A stretch of 64,000 nt of DNA, from the NCBI GenBank assembly GCA_964626065.1, contig CAZVDE010000001.1, positions 1 through 64,000 of the forward strand, given 5' to 3'. This DNA comes from UBA3910 sp964626065 (GTDB taxonomy: Bacteria; Bacillota; Limnochordia; Darwinibacteriales; Darwinibacteriaceae). Position numbers and translations under genes: made by a program. Below the pieces are notes generated by a model. The model was not told the DNA's origin. It made no database searches and saw only the letters and a list, made by a program, of their open reading frames with translations. How positions within the stretch are numbered: position 1 is the first letter of the stretch; every line of letters begins with the position of its first letter. Below, in pieces: positions 41,901 to 49,954 of this stretch.

Positions 41901-42554
41901 ATGGCGAAGGTTACCGCAGCTATGGTTAAAGAACTAAGAGATAAAACGGGCGCAGGCATGATGGATTGCAAGAAAGCGCTCGTCAAAAAAGACGGCGACA
42001 TGGCCGCCGCTGTAGATTATTTGCGGGAACAGGGCCTATCGGCCGCTGCCAAAAAATCGGGAAGAATTGCGGCGGAAGGCGTCGTAGAATCATATATTCA
42101 CATGGGCGGTAGAATCGGAGTACTGGTTGAAGTTAACTGCGAAACCGATTTCGTGGCTAAGACAGACGAATTTAAACAATTGGCGCGCGATCTGGCCATG
42201 CACATTGCCGCCAGCCAACCGCAGTATGTTTCCAGGGAAGAAATCCCGGAAGATGTGGTGCAACACGAGCGGGGCATTTACCGTACCATTGCCGAAAACG
42301 AGGGCAAACCGGCCCACATCATCGATCGCATCGTTGATGGGCGGATCGAAAAGTTTTTTCAAGAAATCTGCCTGTTAGAACAGCCATTCGTGAAGGATAC
42401 CGATCAGACGGTGGGCGAACTGCTTAACGAAAAAGTAGCCAAGATCGGGGAGAAAATCTCAGTAAGGCGCTTTGTCCGCTATGAGCGCGGTGAAGGAATG
42501 GAAAAACGAGAAGACGATTTTGCCGCCGAGGTCATGGCTCAAATGGGGCAGTAA
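41901..42554 (+). CDS. tsf: Elongation factor Ts
   Basis: 217 residues (AGAGGAGG upstream). UBA-like N-terminus KVTAAMVKELRDKTGAGMMDCKKAL, then core with GVLVEVNCETDFVAKTDEF and the C-terminal VGELLNEKVAKIGEKISVRRFVRYE. It is the nucleotide exchange factor for EF-Tu. The length is the short EF-Ts form lacking a large coiled-coil insertion. A strong terminator follows. Confidence 0.97.
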   Translation: MAKVTAAMVKELRDKTGAGMMDCKKALVKKDGDMAAAVDYLREQGLSAAAKKSGRIAAEGVVESYIHMGGRIGVLVEVNCETDFVAKTDEFKQLARDLAMHIAASQPQYVSREEIPEDVVQHERGIYRTIAENEGKPAHIIDRIVDGRIEKFFQEICLLEQPFVKDTDQTVGELLNEKVAKIGEKISVRRFVRYERGEGMEKREDDFAAEVMAQMGQ

Positions 42555-42567
42555 AAAGAAACTAAGC

Positions 42568-42596
42568 AAGAGAACACCTCGGGTGTTCTCTTTTTC
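42568..42596 (+). terminator. Intrinsic terminator after tsf
   Basis: GAGAACACC (42570-42578), loop TCG, GGTGTTCTC (42582-42590), then TTTTTC. Perfect 9-bp stem, extendable by the A residues upstream pairing with the T-run. Clear end of the rpsB-tsf unit. Confidence 0.93.
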
Positions 42597-42646
42597 TAAG
42601 TGAAGGAATCGGCAGATCTAAGCAGAATACCTAAGGAGAGATGTGC

Positions 42647-43375
42647 ATGCCAGTGGCGAAATACAGCAGGGTCCTGCTGAAATTAAGCGGTGAGGCTTTG
42701 GGCGGCGGCAGTTACGGAATTGAACCCCGAGTAGTGGCCCACATTGCCGCCGAAATCGAAGAAGTAATGGAATTGGGCGTGGAAGTGGCGGTCGTTGTGG
42801 GCGGCGGCAATATTTGGCGGGGCGCTTCGGGCAGCGCCGGGGGTATGGATCGGGTTACAGCCGATTATATGGGTATGCTGGCCACCGTTTTGAATGCTCT
42901 TGCCCTCCAGGATGCTCTGGAAGATAAGGGCATGCCCACTAGGGTGCAGACCGCCATTGAAATGAGGTCAATCGCGGAACCGTATATCCGCCGCCGGGCA
43001 GTCCGCCATTTGGAAAAAGGGAGAATTGTCATTTTTGCCTCCGGAACGGGCAACCCTTATTTCTCCACCGATACTGCGGCCGCGCTGCGCGCTTTGGAAA
43101 TAGAGGCAGAAGTGCTGCTCATGGCCAAACGGGGGGTTGATGGAGTTTATGATCGCGATCCCCGTACTGAGCCGGGCGCGATCCGTTACGAACAGATTTC
43201 TTACCTTGATGTCTTAAACCAAAACCTCGGTGTTATGGACTCAACTGCCACGTCATTATGCATGGATAATAAAATTCCCATCATTGTCTTTGATTTTAAC
43301 GAACCGGGCAACATTGCGAAAGCAATTTGCGGCATAAAAATAGGGACGTTCGTAGGAGGCGAAAAGAGTGATTGA
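42647..43375 (+). CDS. pyrH: UMP kinase
   Basis: 242 residues from ATG 42647, eight bases after AAGGAG; ATG 42641 is too close to it. Amino-acid-kinase fold with RVLLKLSGEALGG, VVVGGGNIWRG, DYMGMLATVLNALAL and the GTGNPYFSTDTAAALRA substrate loop. Converts UMP to UDP. pyrH-frr is conserved, with an 8-base overlap. Confidence 0.97.
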   Translation: MPVAKYSRVLLKLSGEALGGGSYGIEPRVVAHIAAEIEEVMELGVEVAVVVGGGNIWRGASGSAGGMDRVTADYMGMLATVLNALALQDALEDKGMPTRVQTAIEMRSIAEPYIRRRAVRHLEKGRIVIFASGTGNPYFSTDTAAALRALEIEAEVLLMAKRGVDGVYDRDPRTEPGAIRYEQISYLDVLNQNLGVMDSTATSLCMDNKIPIIVFDFNEPGNIAKAICGIKIGTFVGGEKSD

Positions 43376-43925
43376 CCAAATTCTGCAGGACGGCGAAGAC
43401 AGAATGGAAGAAGTTATCGACGCGACAAAGAAGACTTTTTCCGGCATTAGAACCGGGCGGGCAAATCCCGGCTTATTAGATCGCATAGTCGTATCTTATT
43501 ACGGAACGCCCACCCCCCTCAAGCAGATGGCCAGCATTAGTGTGCCGGAACCGCGGCTTTTAGTAATTACTCCGTGGGACAAAAACTCGATCAAAGATGT
43601 GGAAAAAGCGATCTTAATGTCCGACCTAGGGTTAGTACCCTCAAATGACGGCACCGTAATCCGCATCGCAATTCCAACCCTAACCGAAGAGCGCCGCAAG
43701 GAATTAGTCCGCGTGGTACGCAAAGACGCGGAGGACTACCGCGTCTCGGTACGCAATATCCGCCGTGACCTAAACGATTCTCTGCGCACATTGGAAAAAG
43801 ACGGGGATATCTCGGAGGACGAATACCACCGGGTGCAGGGTACGGTGCAGGAGCTCACCGATCGCTTCGTAGCGGAGATTGACAAGCTTTTGGAAGCGAA
43901 GGAAAAGGAGATCATGGAAATTTGA
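43368..43925 (+). CDS. frr: Ribosome recycling factor
   Basis: 185 residues from GTG 43368 (TAGGAGGC upstream). Conserved IRTGRANPGLLDRIVVSYYGTPTPL and TEERRKELVRVVRKDAEDYRVSVRNIRRD, forming the three-helix bundle and hinge. With EF-G it splits post-termination ribosomes. Confidence 0.97.
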   Translation: MIDQILQDGEDRMEEVIDATKKTFSGIRTGRANPGLLDRIVVSYYGTPTPLKQMASISVPEPRLLVITPWDKNSIKDVEKAILMSDLGLVPSNDGTVIRIAIPTLTEERRKELVRVVRKDAEDYRVSVRNIRRDLNDSLRTLEKDGDISEDEYHRVQGTVQELTDRFVAEIDKLLEAKEKEIMEI

Positions 43926-44143
43926 ACGTCAGCCGGAACATAGAAGAAGACTGGGAGTTTATAGTTGGCTGGCCCTGGGAAGAGGCGCGGCTTGCATTAC
44001 AAGAAGGCGGAGTAAACTTTCAACCCCGCCTGACCGCGGCGCCGAACAAATCAGGCACTTGGGAAGGTGCCCGAGTAATCGCCTTGCGTGCCGGTAACCC
44101 ACTCGTTGTGCTCTGTGCCGGCGAGGACTGGACGGTAGAGTAG
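43922..44143 (+). CDS. Small PASTA-like protein between frr and uppS, unknown function
   Basis: 73 residues from TTG 43922; AAGGAG lies 11 bases upstream, slightly far. It overlaps the frr stop by 4 bases. One short domain: VGWPWEEARLALQEGGVNF, then a basic-proline linker and GARVIALRAGNPLVVLCAGEDW. The G-x-x-x-x-E-A-x-x-x-L helix followed by strands resembles a single PASTA-like repeat. I recall comparable small proteins at this site in some clostridia, but that is memory, not a search. No signal peptide or membrane helix. Confidence 0.6.
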   Translation: MNVSRNIEEDWEFIVGWPWEEARLALQEGGVNFQPRLTAAPNKSGTWEGARVIALRAGNPLVVLCAGEDWTVE

Positions 44144-44153
44144 GAGGAGATTT

Positions 44154-44882
44154 ATGGCAAACAGTACTGCGAATAGACTGCCTGCTCACGTCGGGATAAT
44201 CATGGATGGCAACGGTAGATGGGCTCGGAAGCGGGCCCTGCCCCGTTTTTTCGGCCATCGGCAGGGCGTAGCCGCCCTGAAGAAGGCAGTGCGGTTTGCT
44301 TCCGATAGGGGAATTGAAACTCTGACGGTGTATGCTTTCAGTACTGAGAATTGGCGGCGGCCCCGCGATGAGGTTGATTTTCTCCTTGATTTAATGCACA
44401 AAACCTTCGTGCAGGAAATCGATGAACTGTACAGCGAAGGGGTACGCATTGTTTTAATCGGCGATCGGACTAATCTCACAGCGGATATTCTGGATGTTTG
44501 GCGCAGTGCGGAACAAAGAACGCAAAACAACGGCGGTTTGACTTTGAATGTGGCTTTTAATTACGGAGGCCGCCAAGAGCTGGTGCAAGCGGCTCGCGGC
44601 CTGGCGGCACGGGCGGCAGCGGGTGAGCTTGATCCCGCTCAGATCACAGAGATGACCATTGCCGAACATCTTTATACTAAGGGCAGCCCCGATCCGGATT
44701 TAATTATTCGTACCGGGGGCGAAATGAGGCTGAGCAATTTTCTGCTGTGGCAAGCCGCGTACAGCGAACTGTTAGTATTAGATGTCTTATGGCCCGACTT
44801 TAACGAAGATCATTTTGCTGCGGCGCTCAAAGCTTACAGCCTGCGGGAACGCCGTTTTGGGCAGGTAGCGGATAAGGAGTAG
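44154..44882 (+). CDS. uppS: Undecaprenyl diphosphate synthase (isoprenyl transferase)
   Basis: 242 residues (AGGAGGAG upstream). The catalytic motif HVGIIMDGNGRWARKR (Asp18), FGHRQGVAALKKAV, YAFSTENWRRP, and the C-terminal PDLIIRTGGEMRLSNFLLWQAAYSEL. Makes the lipid carrier for cell-wall synthesis. First of a run of membrane-lipid genes with cdsA, dxr and ispG. Confidence 0.96.
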   Translation: MANSTANRLPAHVGIIMDGNGRWARKRALPRFFGHRQGVAALKKAVRFASDRGIETLTVYAFSTENWRRPRDEVDFLLDLMHKTFVQEIDELYSEGVRIVLIGDRTNLTADILDVWRSAEQRTQNNGGLTLNVAFNYGGRQELVQAARGLAARAAAGELDPAQITEMTIAEHLYTKGSPDPDLIIRTGGEMRLSNFLLWQAAYSELLVLDVLWPDFNEDHFAAALKAYSLRERRFGQVADKE

Positions 44883-44892
44883 GACAGAGCAG

Positions 44893-45660
44893 ATGTTTAC
44901 GCACAGGGTTATTACGGCGATAGTGGGCATCCCCCTTGTATTAATAGGTCTCTACTGCGGGGGCGCCTTGTGGCAGCTCATCGTATTTTTTCTGGTCTTA
45001 GTGGGTTTACTTGAATTTGCCCGCATGGGCAAAGATGAGGCCCACCTTGACTATCTTCTCGCCGCGGGACTATCTTTTTTGTTCATTACATATAGTGGTA
45101 TTAGCCACTCTAAGCTGTTGATCTGGCTGATTTTACAGGCCTTTTACTACCTGATCAGGACCGCGTTCAGCGGCATGCGCACATGTGCCGGAGCCTATAA
45201 TTTGCTGGGCACTTTTTATGTCGCTATACCCTTGAGTTTCCTATGGCTGGTGCGGGCCCAGTTTGGTTTTCAGTGGTCCATGTTCGGCCTGGTGGTAACC
45301 TGGTTGACGGATACGGGTGCTTTTTTCGGCGGGATCAAGTACGGCAAGCGCAAACTCATGCCGCAGGTCAGTCCCAAAAAAACGAAAGAAGGCGCCCTGA
45401 GCGGCTTGTTGTCCGCCCTGCTCGGTTCCTTCGCCTTTGCTCTGATCGTGGAAAAATCCACTTTACAACTGGTCCTATTGGGCTTTGTTTTATCAAGCGC
45501 GGGCCAGGTGGGTGATTTGGTCGAATCAGCCATAAAGCGGGAACGGGCAGTTAAAGACAGCGGTTCTTTACTGCCGGGCCACGGAGGAATCCTAGATCGT
45601 TTTGATTCTATTATTTTTACTTTTCCAACCTTGTATGTCCTATTGAGTCTATTTGTTTAA
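44893..45660 (+). CDS. cdsA: Phosphatidate cytidylyltransferase
   Basis: 255 residues, about seven to eight membrane helices, with the CdsA signature SAIKRERAVKDSGSLLPGHGGILDRFDS near the C-terminus (the acidic D..D metal site). Makes CDP-diacylglycerol for phospholipids. uppS-cdsA-dxr-rseP order is conserved, though here an extra gene separates cdsA from dxr. Confidence 0.95.
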   Translation: MFTHRVITAIVGIPLVLIGLYCGGALWQLIVFFLVLVGLLEFARMGKDEAHLDYLLAAGLSFLFITYSGISHSKLLIWLILQAFYYLIRTAFSGMRTCAGAYNLLGTFYVAIPLSFLWLVRAQFGFQWSMFGLVVTWLTDTGAFFGGIKYGKRKLMPQVSPKKTKEGALSGLLSALLGSFAFALIVEKSTLQLVLLGFVLSSAGQVGDLVESAIKRERAVKDSGSLLPGHGGILDRFDSIIFTFPTLYVLLSLFV

Positions 45661-45712
45661 GGCATAAGCGGTACTTATATCGAATCTGTGGCCCCCTAAG
45701 GGGTGAAGCGGA

Positions 45713-46660
45713 ATGTGGCAGTCCACCGTGTTTGCCATTGCGGGGTTTTGCGGTATTTTAGTCATCCTAAAACTGACATTTCCCTATCTGGCTCCGTTTC
45801 TCATTGGCTTGCTCTGTGCCGTCATTTTAGACGGACCCGTTACCTTTTTGCAGGCTAGGGGGTGGCCGCGCTCGCTGGCAGCATTAATTGCTGTTGTCGC
45901 GTTTTTTCTCACACTGCCCCTGGTTTTAAGCATGTTTTTAATCCAATTTTGGCGTGAGGCGCAGGCGCTGCTGCAGACAGGTGCCTTTCCGGCTTGGCCC
46001 GATCTTTTTAGCAGGCTGCCCTTTGATGCCCAATTCACATCCGGTGATGTGCTGACGCTAATCATCCGGGTAGTCAAGCATGTGCTGGCTGTGCCCGATC
46101 TCGTTGTGATTTGGATTCTCGCCGCCTTGAGTGCCTATTTTTTTTGCAGAGACAAACGGCAGTTCACGCGCTTTGTCACCGGGCTGCTGCCCCTGCGCTG
46201 GAAACAAAAATTCTTGCCGCTGTACCGCAATACATCCAGCGCCCTGGGCGGGCTCATTAAAGTGCAGCTGCTTTTAATTTTTAGCTCCGCCGCCGTCAGT
46301 ACGGCCGCCTTTTACCTGCTCGGGCTGTCTTTCCCGCTCTTATTGGGGTTTTTGGTCGGATTTTTCGACCTAATGCCCATCCTTGGTCCCGGGCTTGTCT
46401 ATGTGAGCTTAGCCGGGTTTCAACTTTGGCGGGGTAATATTTCCGCCGCGCTGGCCCTCGGCCTTACTTATCTGTTATTATTGTTAGTAAGGCAGCTTAT
46501 TGAACCCAAACTCATCGGCGAACGTTTGGGGCTGCACCCCCTGACCGCGCTGCTGGGCCTTTACGTGGGGCTGCGCTTTTGGGGGCTTTTGGGGGCGTTG
46601 GCGGGCCCGATCATTATGGTTTTGCTGAAGGCCTTAATCGTGATTAACCACTCCCAATGA
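45713..46660 (+). CDS. AI-2E family transporter-like membrane protein (YtvI-like)
   Basis: 315 residues from ATG 45713 (AAGGGGTGAAG upstream). At least seven hydrophobic segments, including a paired start (FAIAGFCGILVILKL, YLAPFLIGLLCAVIL) and a C-terminal FFDLMPILGPG ... RQLIEPKLIGERLGLHPL.ALLGLYVG motif that defines the UPF0118/AI-2E family. YtvI, a sporulation membrane protein, is a member. It is an insertion relative to the usual cdsA-dxr arrangement. Substrate unknown. Confidence 0.85.
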   Translation: MWQSTVFAIAGFCGILVILKLTFPYLAPFLIGLLCAVILDGPVTFLQARGWPRSLAALIAVVAFFLTLPLVLSMFLIQFWREAQALLQTGAFPAWPDLFSRLPFDAQFTSGDVLTLIIRVVKHVLAVPDLVVIWILAALSAYFFCRDKRQFTRFVTGLLPLRWKQKFLPLYRNTSSALGGLIKVQLLLIFSSAAVSTAAFYLLGLSFPLLLGFLVGFFDLMPILGPGLVYVSLAGFQLWRGNISAALALGLTYLLLLLVRQLIEPKLIGERLGLHPLTALLGLYVGLRFWGLLGALAGPIIMVLLKALIVINHSQ

Positions 46661-46699
46661 TCTTTACTGCTTTGGATGGAGACAGAAAGGGTTTTTTAC

Positions 46700-47821
46700 A
46701 TGCCAAACGTCGTTATACTAGGTTCCACAGGTTCCATTGGGACACAGACGCTGGATGTGATCAGGCACCTCCCGGGTTTTAAGGTGAGCGGACTGGCCGC
46801 CGGTTCCAATTATGAACTACTGCGTGCGCAAATCGCTGAATTCAAACCTGCCCATGCCAGTATTAACAGCGCCAAACATGCTAAAATGCTGCGGGAAGAA
46901 TTTTCCTTACCCATCTATTCCGATTCTGAAGCGCTCTGTGCCATGGCCGCAGCCGAGTCTGTTGATGTGGTTGTAGTCGCCCTTGTGGGCGCGGTCGGGC
47001 TCAAACCCACCCTCGCCGCTTTGCAGGCGGGCAAGAGGGTTGCTTTAGCGAACAAGGAAACACTTGTGGCGGGTGGGCATCTGGTTATGAAATATCGGGA
47101 GCAGATTATACCCATCGACTCAGAACACAGCGCCCTGTGGCAGTGTTTTTACGGCCGAGATCGCAAACACATAGATAAGATCATCCTTACCGCTTCCGGC
47201 GGCCCTTTTCGCACCTTTGCGGGCCCGCTGGAAAACGTTACGGTTGAACAAGCCCTAGCCCACCCCAGTTGGGAAATGGGCAGGAAAATCAGTGTTGATT
47301 CCGCTACTTTAATGAATAAAGGGCTGGAAGTGATCGAAGCCCATTGGCTGTTTAATTTTCCTTACAGCCATATCGAAGTGCTGATCCACCCCCAGAGCAT
47401 AGTCCATTCCATGATCCGCCTCAATGACGGGGCTCTTTTGGCCCATTTGGGCACAGCGGATATGCGGCTGCCCATCCAGTATGCTCTGACCTATCCCGAT
47501 GTTGTCCGCTCTCCGGTAGAAGCCTTGGATCTGGGGCAAACGGAAGGCCTGACCTTCGCCCCGGTTGATCACGAGCGTTTCCCCGGCCTAAAACTGGCTT
47601 ATGCAGCGGGCAGGCATGGCGGTGAGCAACCTATTGCACTCAATGCCGCCAACGAAATCGCGGTAGGCGCTTTTTTGGCGGGCCAACTGAAGTTTACTGA
47701 AATTGCACGGCTGGTGGAAGATGTGACGGAAACGTTTCAGGGCAAATCATTTCCCGGCCTGGAGCAAATACTAGCGATAGACGCGGCTGCCCGTGCGCGG
47801 GCCCGTGAGTGGATCGGTTAG
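46700..47821 (+). CDS. dxr: 1-deoxy-D-xylulose 5-phosphate reductoisomerase
   Basis: 373 residues from ATG 46700 (GAAAGGG about nine bases upstream). NADPH loop LGSTGSIGTQTLDV, ALANKETLV, DSEHSALWQC, TASGGPF and SVDSATLMNKGLEVIEA.WLF are all present. Second step of the MEP isoprenoid pathway; ispG lies two genes downstream, so precursor supply for UppS is clustered here. Confidence 0.97.
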   Translation: MPNVVILGSTGSIGTQTLDVIRHLPGFKVSGLAAGSNYELLRAQIAEFKPAHASINSAKHAKMLREEFSLPIYSDSEALCAMAAAESVDVVVVALVGAVGLKPTLAALQAGKRVALANKETLVAGGHLVMKYREQIIPIDSEHSALWQCFYGRDRKHIDKIILTASGGPFRTFAGPLENVTVEQALAHPSWEMGRKISVDSATLMNKGLEVIEAHWLFNFPYSHIEVLIHPQSIVHSMIRLNDGALLAHLGTADMRLPIQYALTYPDVVRSPVEALDLGQTEGLTFAPVDHERFPGLKLAYAAGRHGGEQPIALNAANEIAVGAFLAGQLKFTEIARLVEDVTETFQGKSFPGLEQILAIDAAARARAREWIG

Positions 47822-47836
47822 AGAGGATGTGCAGTA

Positions 47837-48871
47837 ATGCTGACCTTCATTACTTTTGTCCTGGTTTTTGGGACAATCGTGTTTTTCCATGAGTTCGGGC
47901 ATTTCTCCGCCGCAAAGCTGGCGGGAATCCGCGTGGAAGAGTTTGCCCTCGGTTTTGGGCCGACTTTGGCCGGTAAAGAAGTGGGGGAAACCAAGTATTC
48001 GCTAAGGGCTTTTCCCTTGGGCGGTTTTGTGCGCCTGGCGGGTATGGAGGAAATGGTTTTGGAAGGCAAGGAAGGGCCTTCCGCCGAGGATCAAGGCAGC
48101 TTTCAAAATAAAAGCTTGCCTTGGCGCTTAGCCACCATCGCCGCGGGGCCCCTTATGAATTTTGTGCTGGCGATAGTGCTGTTTACACTATTTTTTATGT
48201 TTATTACGCTGCCGCCCAGAATCAGCCATGTGGAACCGGCTTCTCCGGCGGAAATTGCGGGATTATGGCCCGGTGACGAATTTGTCTCCGTCAATGGGCA
48301 GGCAGTGGATGACACGGAAAGAATCATCGAGCTTATTAAAATGTCGCCCGGGCAGCAGATGTCAATCGGAATCAAAAGGCAGGATAAATTCATGACTTTA
48401 TTCGTGACCCCCCAAGACGATCAGGGGGAGGGCAGAATCGGAGTCGCCATTGAGTTTGCTAAACCCCGCTACCCCTTTCTGGCGAGCGCAAGAGCTGCGG
48501 TCAGCCGCACCTGGGCTGTTACCGCTCAGTTGGTGGGAGATTTGAGCCGCATGATTACGGGTAAACAAAAAGCGGACATCTCCGGCCCCATCGGCATTGT
48601 GCAGCTGGTGGGCCAAACGGCGCGCCAGGGATTCGGCGATGTCTTGTTTTTGGCTATTTTATTAAATATTAATCTCGGGCTGCTAAACCTTTTGCCCATT
48701 CCGGTTTTAGACGGAGGCTGGCTCGTAATTCTAGTGGTAGAAGCGGTTCGGGGCAAACCCCTTTCCGCTGAGGCAAGGGGCGTTGTGCAGTTTATCGGTT
48801 TGGCTTTATTAGTGTTATTGATGATTTTTGCCACCTTTAAAGATATCGCCCGGTTTAATTTCTTTTCATAG
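47837..48871 (+). CDS. rseP: Site-2 zinc metalloprotease RseP (RasP)
   Basis: 344 residues. First membrane helix holds HEFGH (18-22); a single PDZ domain (about 120-200; PASPAEIAGLWPGDEFVSVNGQ) follows, and the second metal motif LDGGW (Asp292) lies in a later helix. It cleaves anti-sigma factors and signal-peptide remnants within the membrane. Confidence 0.95.
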   Translation: MLTFITFVLVFGTIVFFHEFGHFSAAKLAGIRVEEFALGFGPTLAGKEVGETKYSLRAFPLGGFVRLAGMEEMVLEGKEGPSAEDQGSFQNKSLPWRLATIAAGPLMNFVLAIVLFTLFFMFITLPPRISHVEPASPAEIAGLWPGDEFVSVNGQAVDDTERIIELIKMSPGQQMSIGIKRQDKFMTLFVTPQDDQGEGRIGVAIEFAKPRYPFLASARAAVSRTWAVTAQLVGDLSRMITGKQKADISGPIGIVQLVGQTARQGFGDVLFLAILLNINLGLLNLLPIPVLDGGWLVILVVEAVRGKPLSAEARGVVQFIGLALLVLLMIFATFKDIARFNFFS

Positions 48872-48883
48872 GAAGTGAAATCT

Positions 48884-49954
48884 ATGCGCAGTAATACCCG
48901 CCAGGTTCGGGTGGGCAGCCTAAAGATAGGTGGAGGCGCACCCATAGTAGTGCAGTCTATGACCAATACTGATACCTGCGATGTACAGGCTACGCTGGCC
49001 CAAATCCGTGATTTAAGCCGGGCCGGCTGTGAATTAGTCCGGGTTGCCATTCCCGACCGGGCCGCGGCCGCCGCCTTGCCGGCCTTAGTCAGGCAGTCAC
49101 CCGTGCCCTTGGTTGCTGACATCCATTTCGATCATCGCTTGGCTTTGGCCGCCCTGGATGCGGGCATTGCCAAACTGCGCCTCAACCCGGGCAATATTGG
49201 TTCAAAAGAAAAGGTACAGGCAGTGGTGCAAGCGGCCAAGGAGCGTTCCGTGCCCATTCGCATCGGGGTCAATGCGGGCTCCATCGCCCAACCGCTCTTG
49301 GCTAAACATGGGCGCACCGCCGCCGCCATGGTGGAAAGCGCCTTAGAACACATTGCTATTTTTGCCGATCTTAATTTTCACGATATTGTTGTTTCGCTGA
49401 AGGCGACTGATATTGCCTTAACGGTTGCCGCCTATGAACAGCTCAGTAAGCAGGTGGACTACCCGCTGCACTTAGGGATTACGGAAGCGGGGACGAAGTG
49501 GTTTGGCACAATTAAATCGGCTGCGGGCTTAGGTGCACTGCTGTCGCGGGGTTTAGGCGATACGCTCAGGGTATCCCTCACTTCCGATCCGGTCGAAGAG
49601 GTCAAAGTGGCCTGGGCAATCTTGACGGCCTGCGGCTTAAGGCAGCGCGGCCCACTCTTTATTTCTTGCCCCACCTGCGGCAGAACAGAAATAGATTTAG
49701 AGGGAATAGCCACCGAGGTGGAGAAACGTTTAAGTGATTTTCCTCTGCCCATCACTATTGCGGTCATGGGCTGCATTGTAAATGGGCCGGGCGAAGCCAG
49801 CCATGCCGATTTGGGCATCACCGGAGGCCGCGGTGTGGGGATCATTTTCCGCCACGGCCGAGTGCTGCGCCGAGTTGCCGAGGAAGAACTTGTGGATGCA
49901 CTTGTTGTTGAAGCCAATAAACTGCTTGAGGAAGATGGGGGATCATCATGTTAA
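48884..49954 (+). CDS. ispG: 4-hydroxy-3-methylbut-2-enyl diphosphate synthase (flavodoxin type)
   Basis: 356 residues from ATG 48884; GTG 48875 overlaps the ribosome site. TIM-barrel start IVVQSMTNTDTCDV, LRLNPGNIG, RIGVNAGS, and the iron-sulphur domain with SCPTCGRTEIDLE and VMGCIVNGPGEA, whose three cysteines bind the [4Fe-4S] cluster. Seventh step of the MEP pathway. Confidence 0.96.
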   Translation: MRSNTRQVRVGSLKIGGGAPIVVQSMTNTDTCDVQATLAQIRDLSRAGCELVRVAIPDRAAAAALPALVRQSPVPLVADIHFDHRLALAALDAGIAKLRLNPGNIGSKEKVQAVVQAAKERSVPIRIGVNAGSIAQPLLAKHGRTAAAMVESALEHIAIFADLNFHDIVVSLKATDIALTVAAYEQLSKQVDYPLHLGITEAGTKWFGTIKSAAGLGALLSRGLGDTLRVSLTSDPVEEVKVAWAILTACGLRQRGPLFISCPTCGRTEIDLEGIATEVEKRLSDFPLPITIAVMGCIVNGPGEASHADLGITGGRGVGIIFRHGRVLRRVAEEELVDALVVEANKLLEEDGGSSC

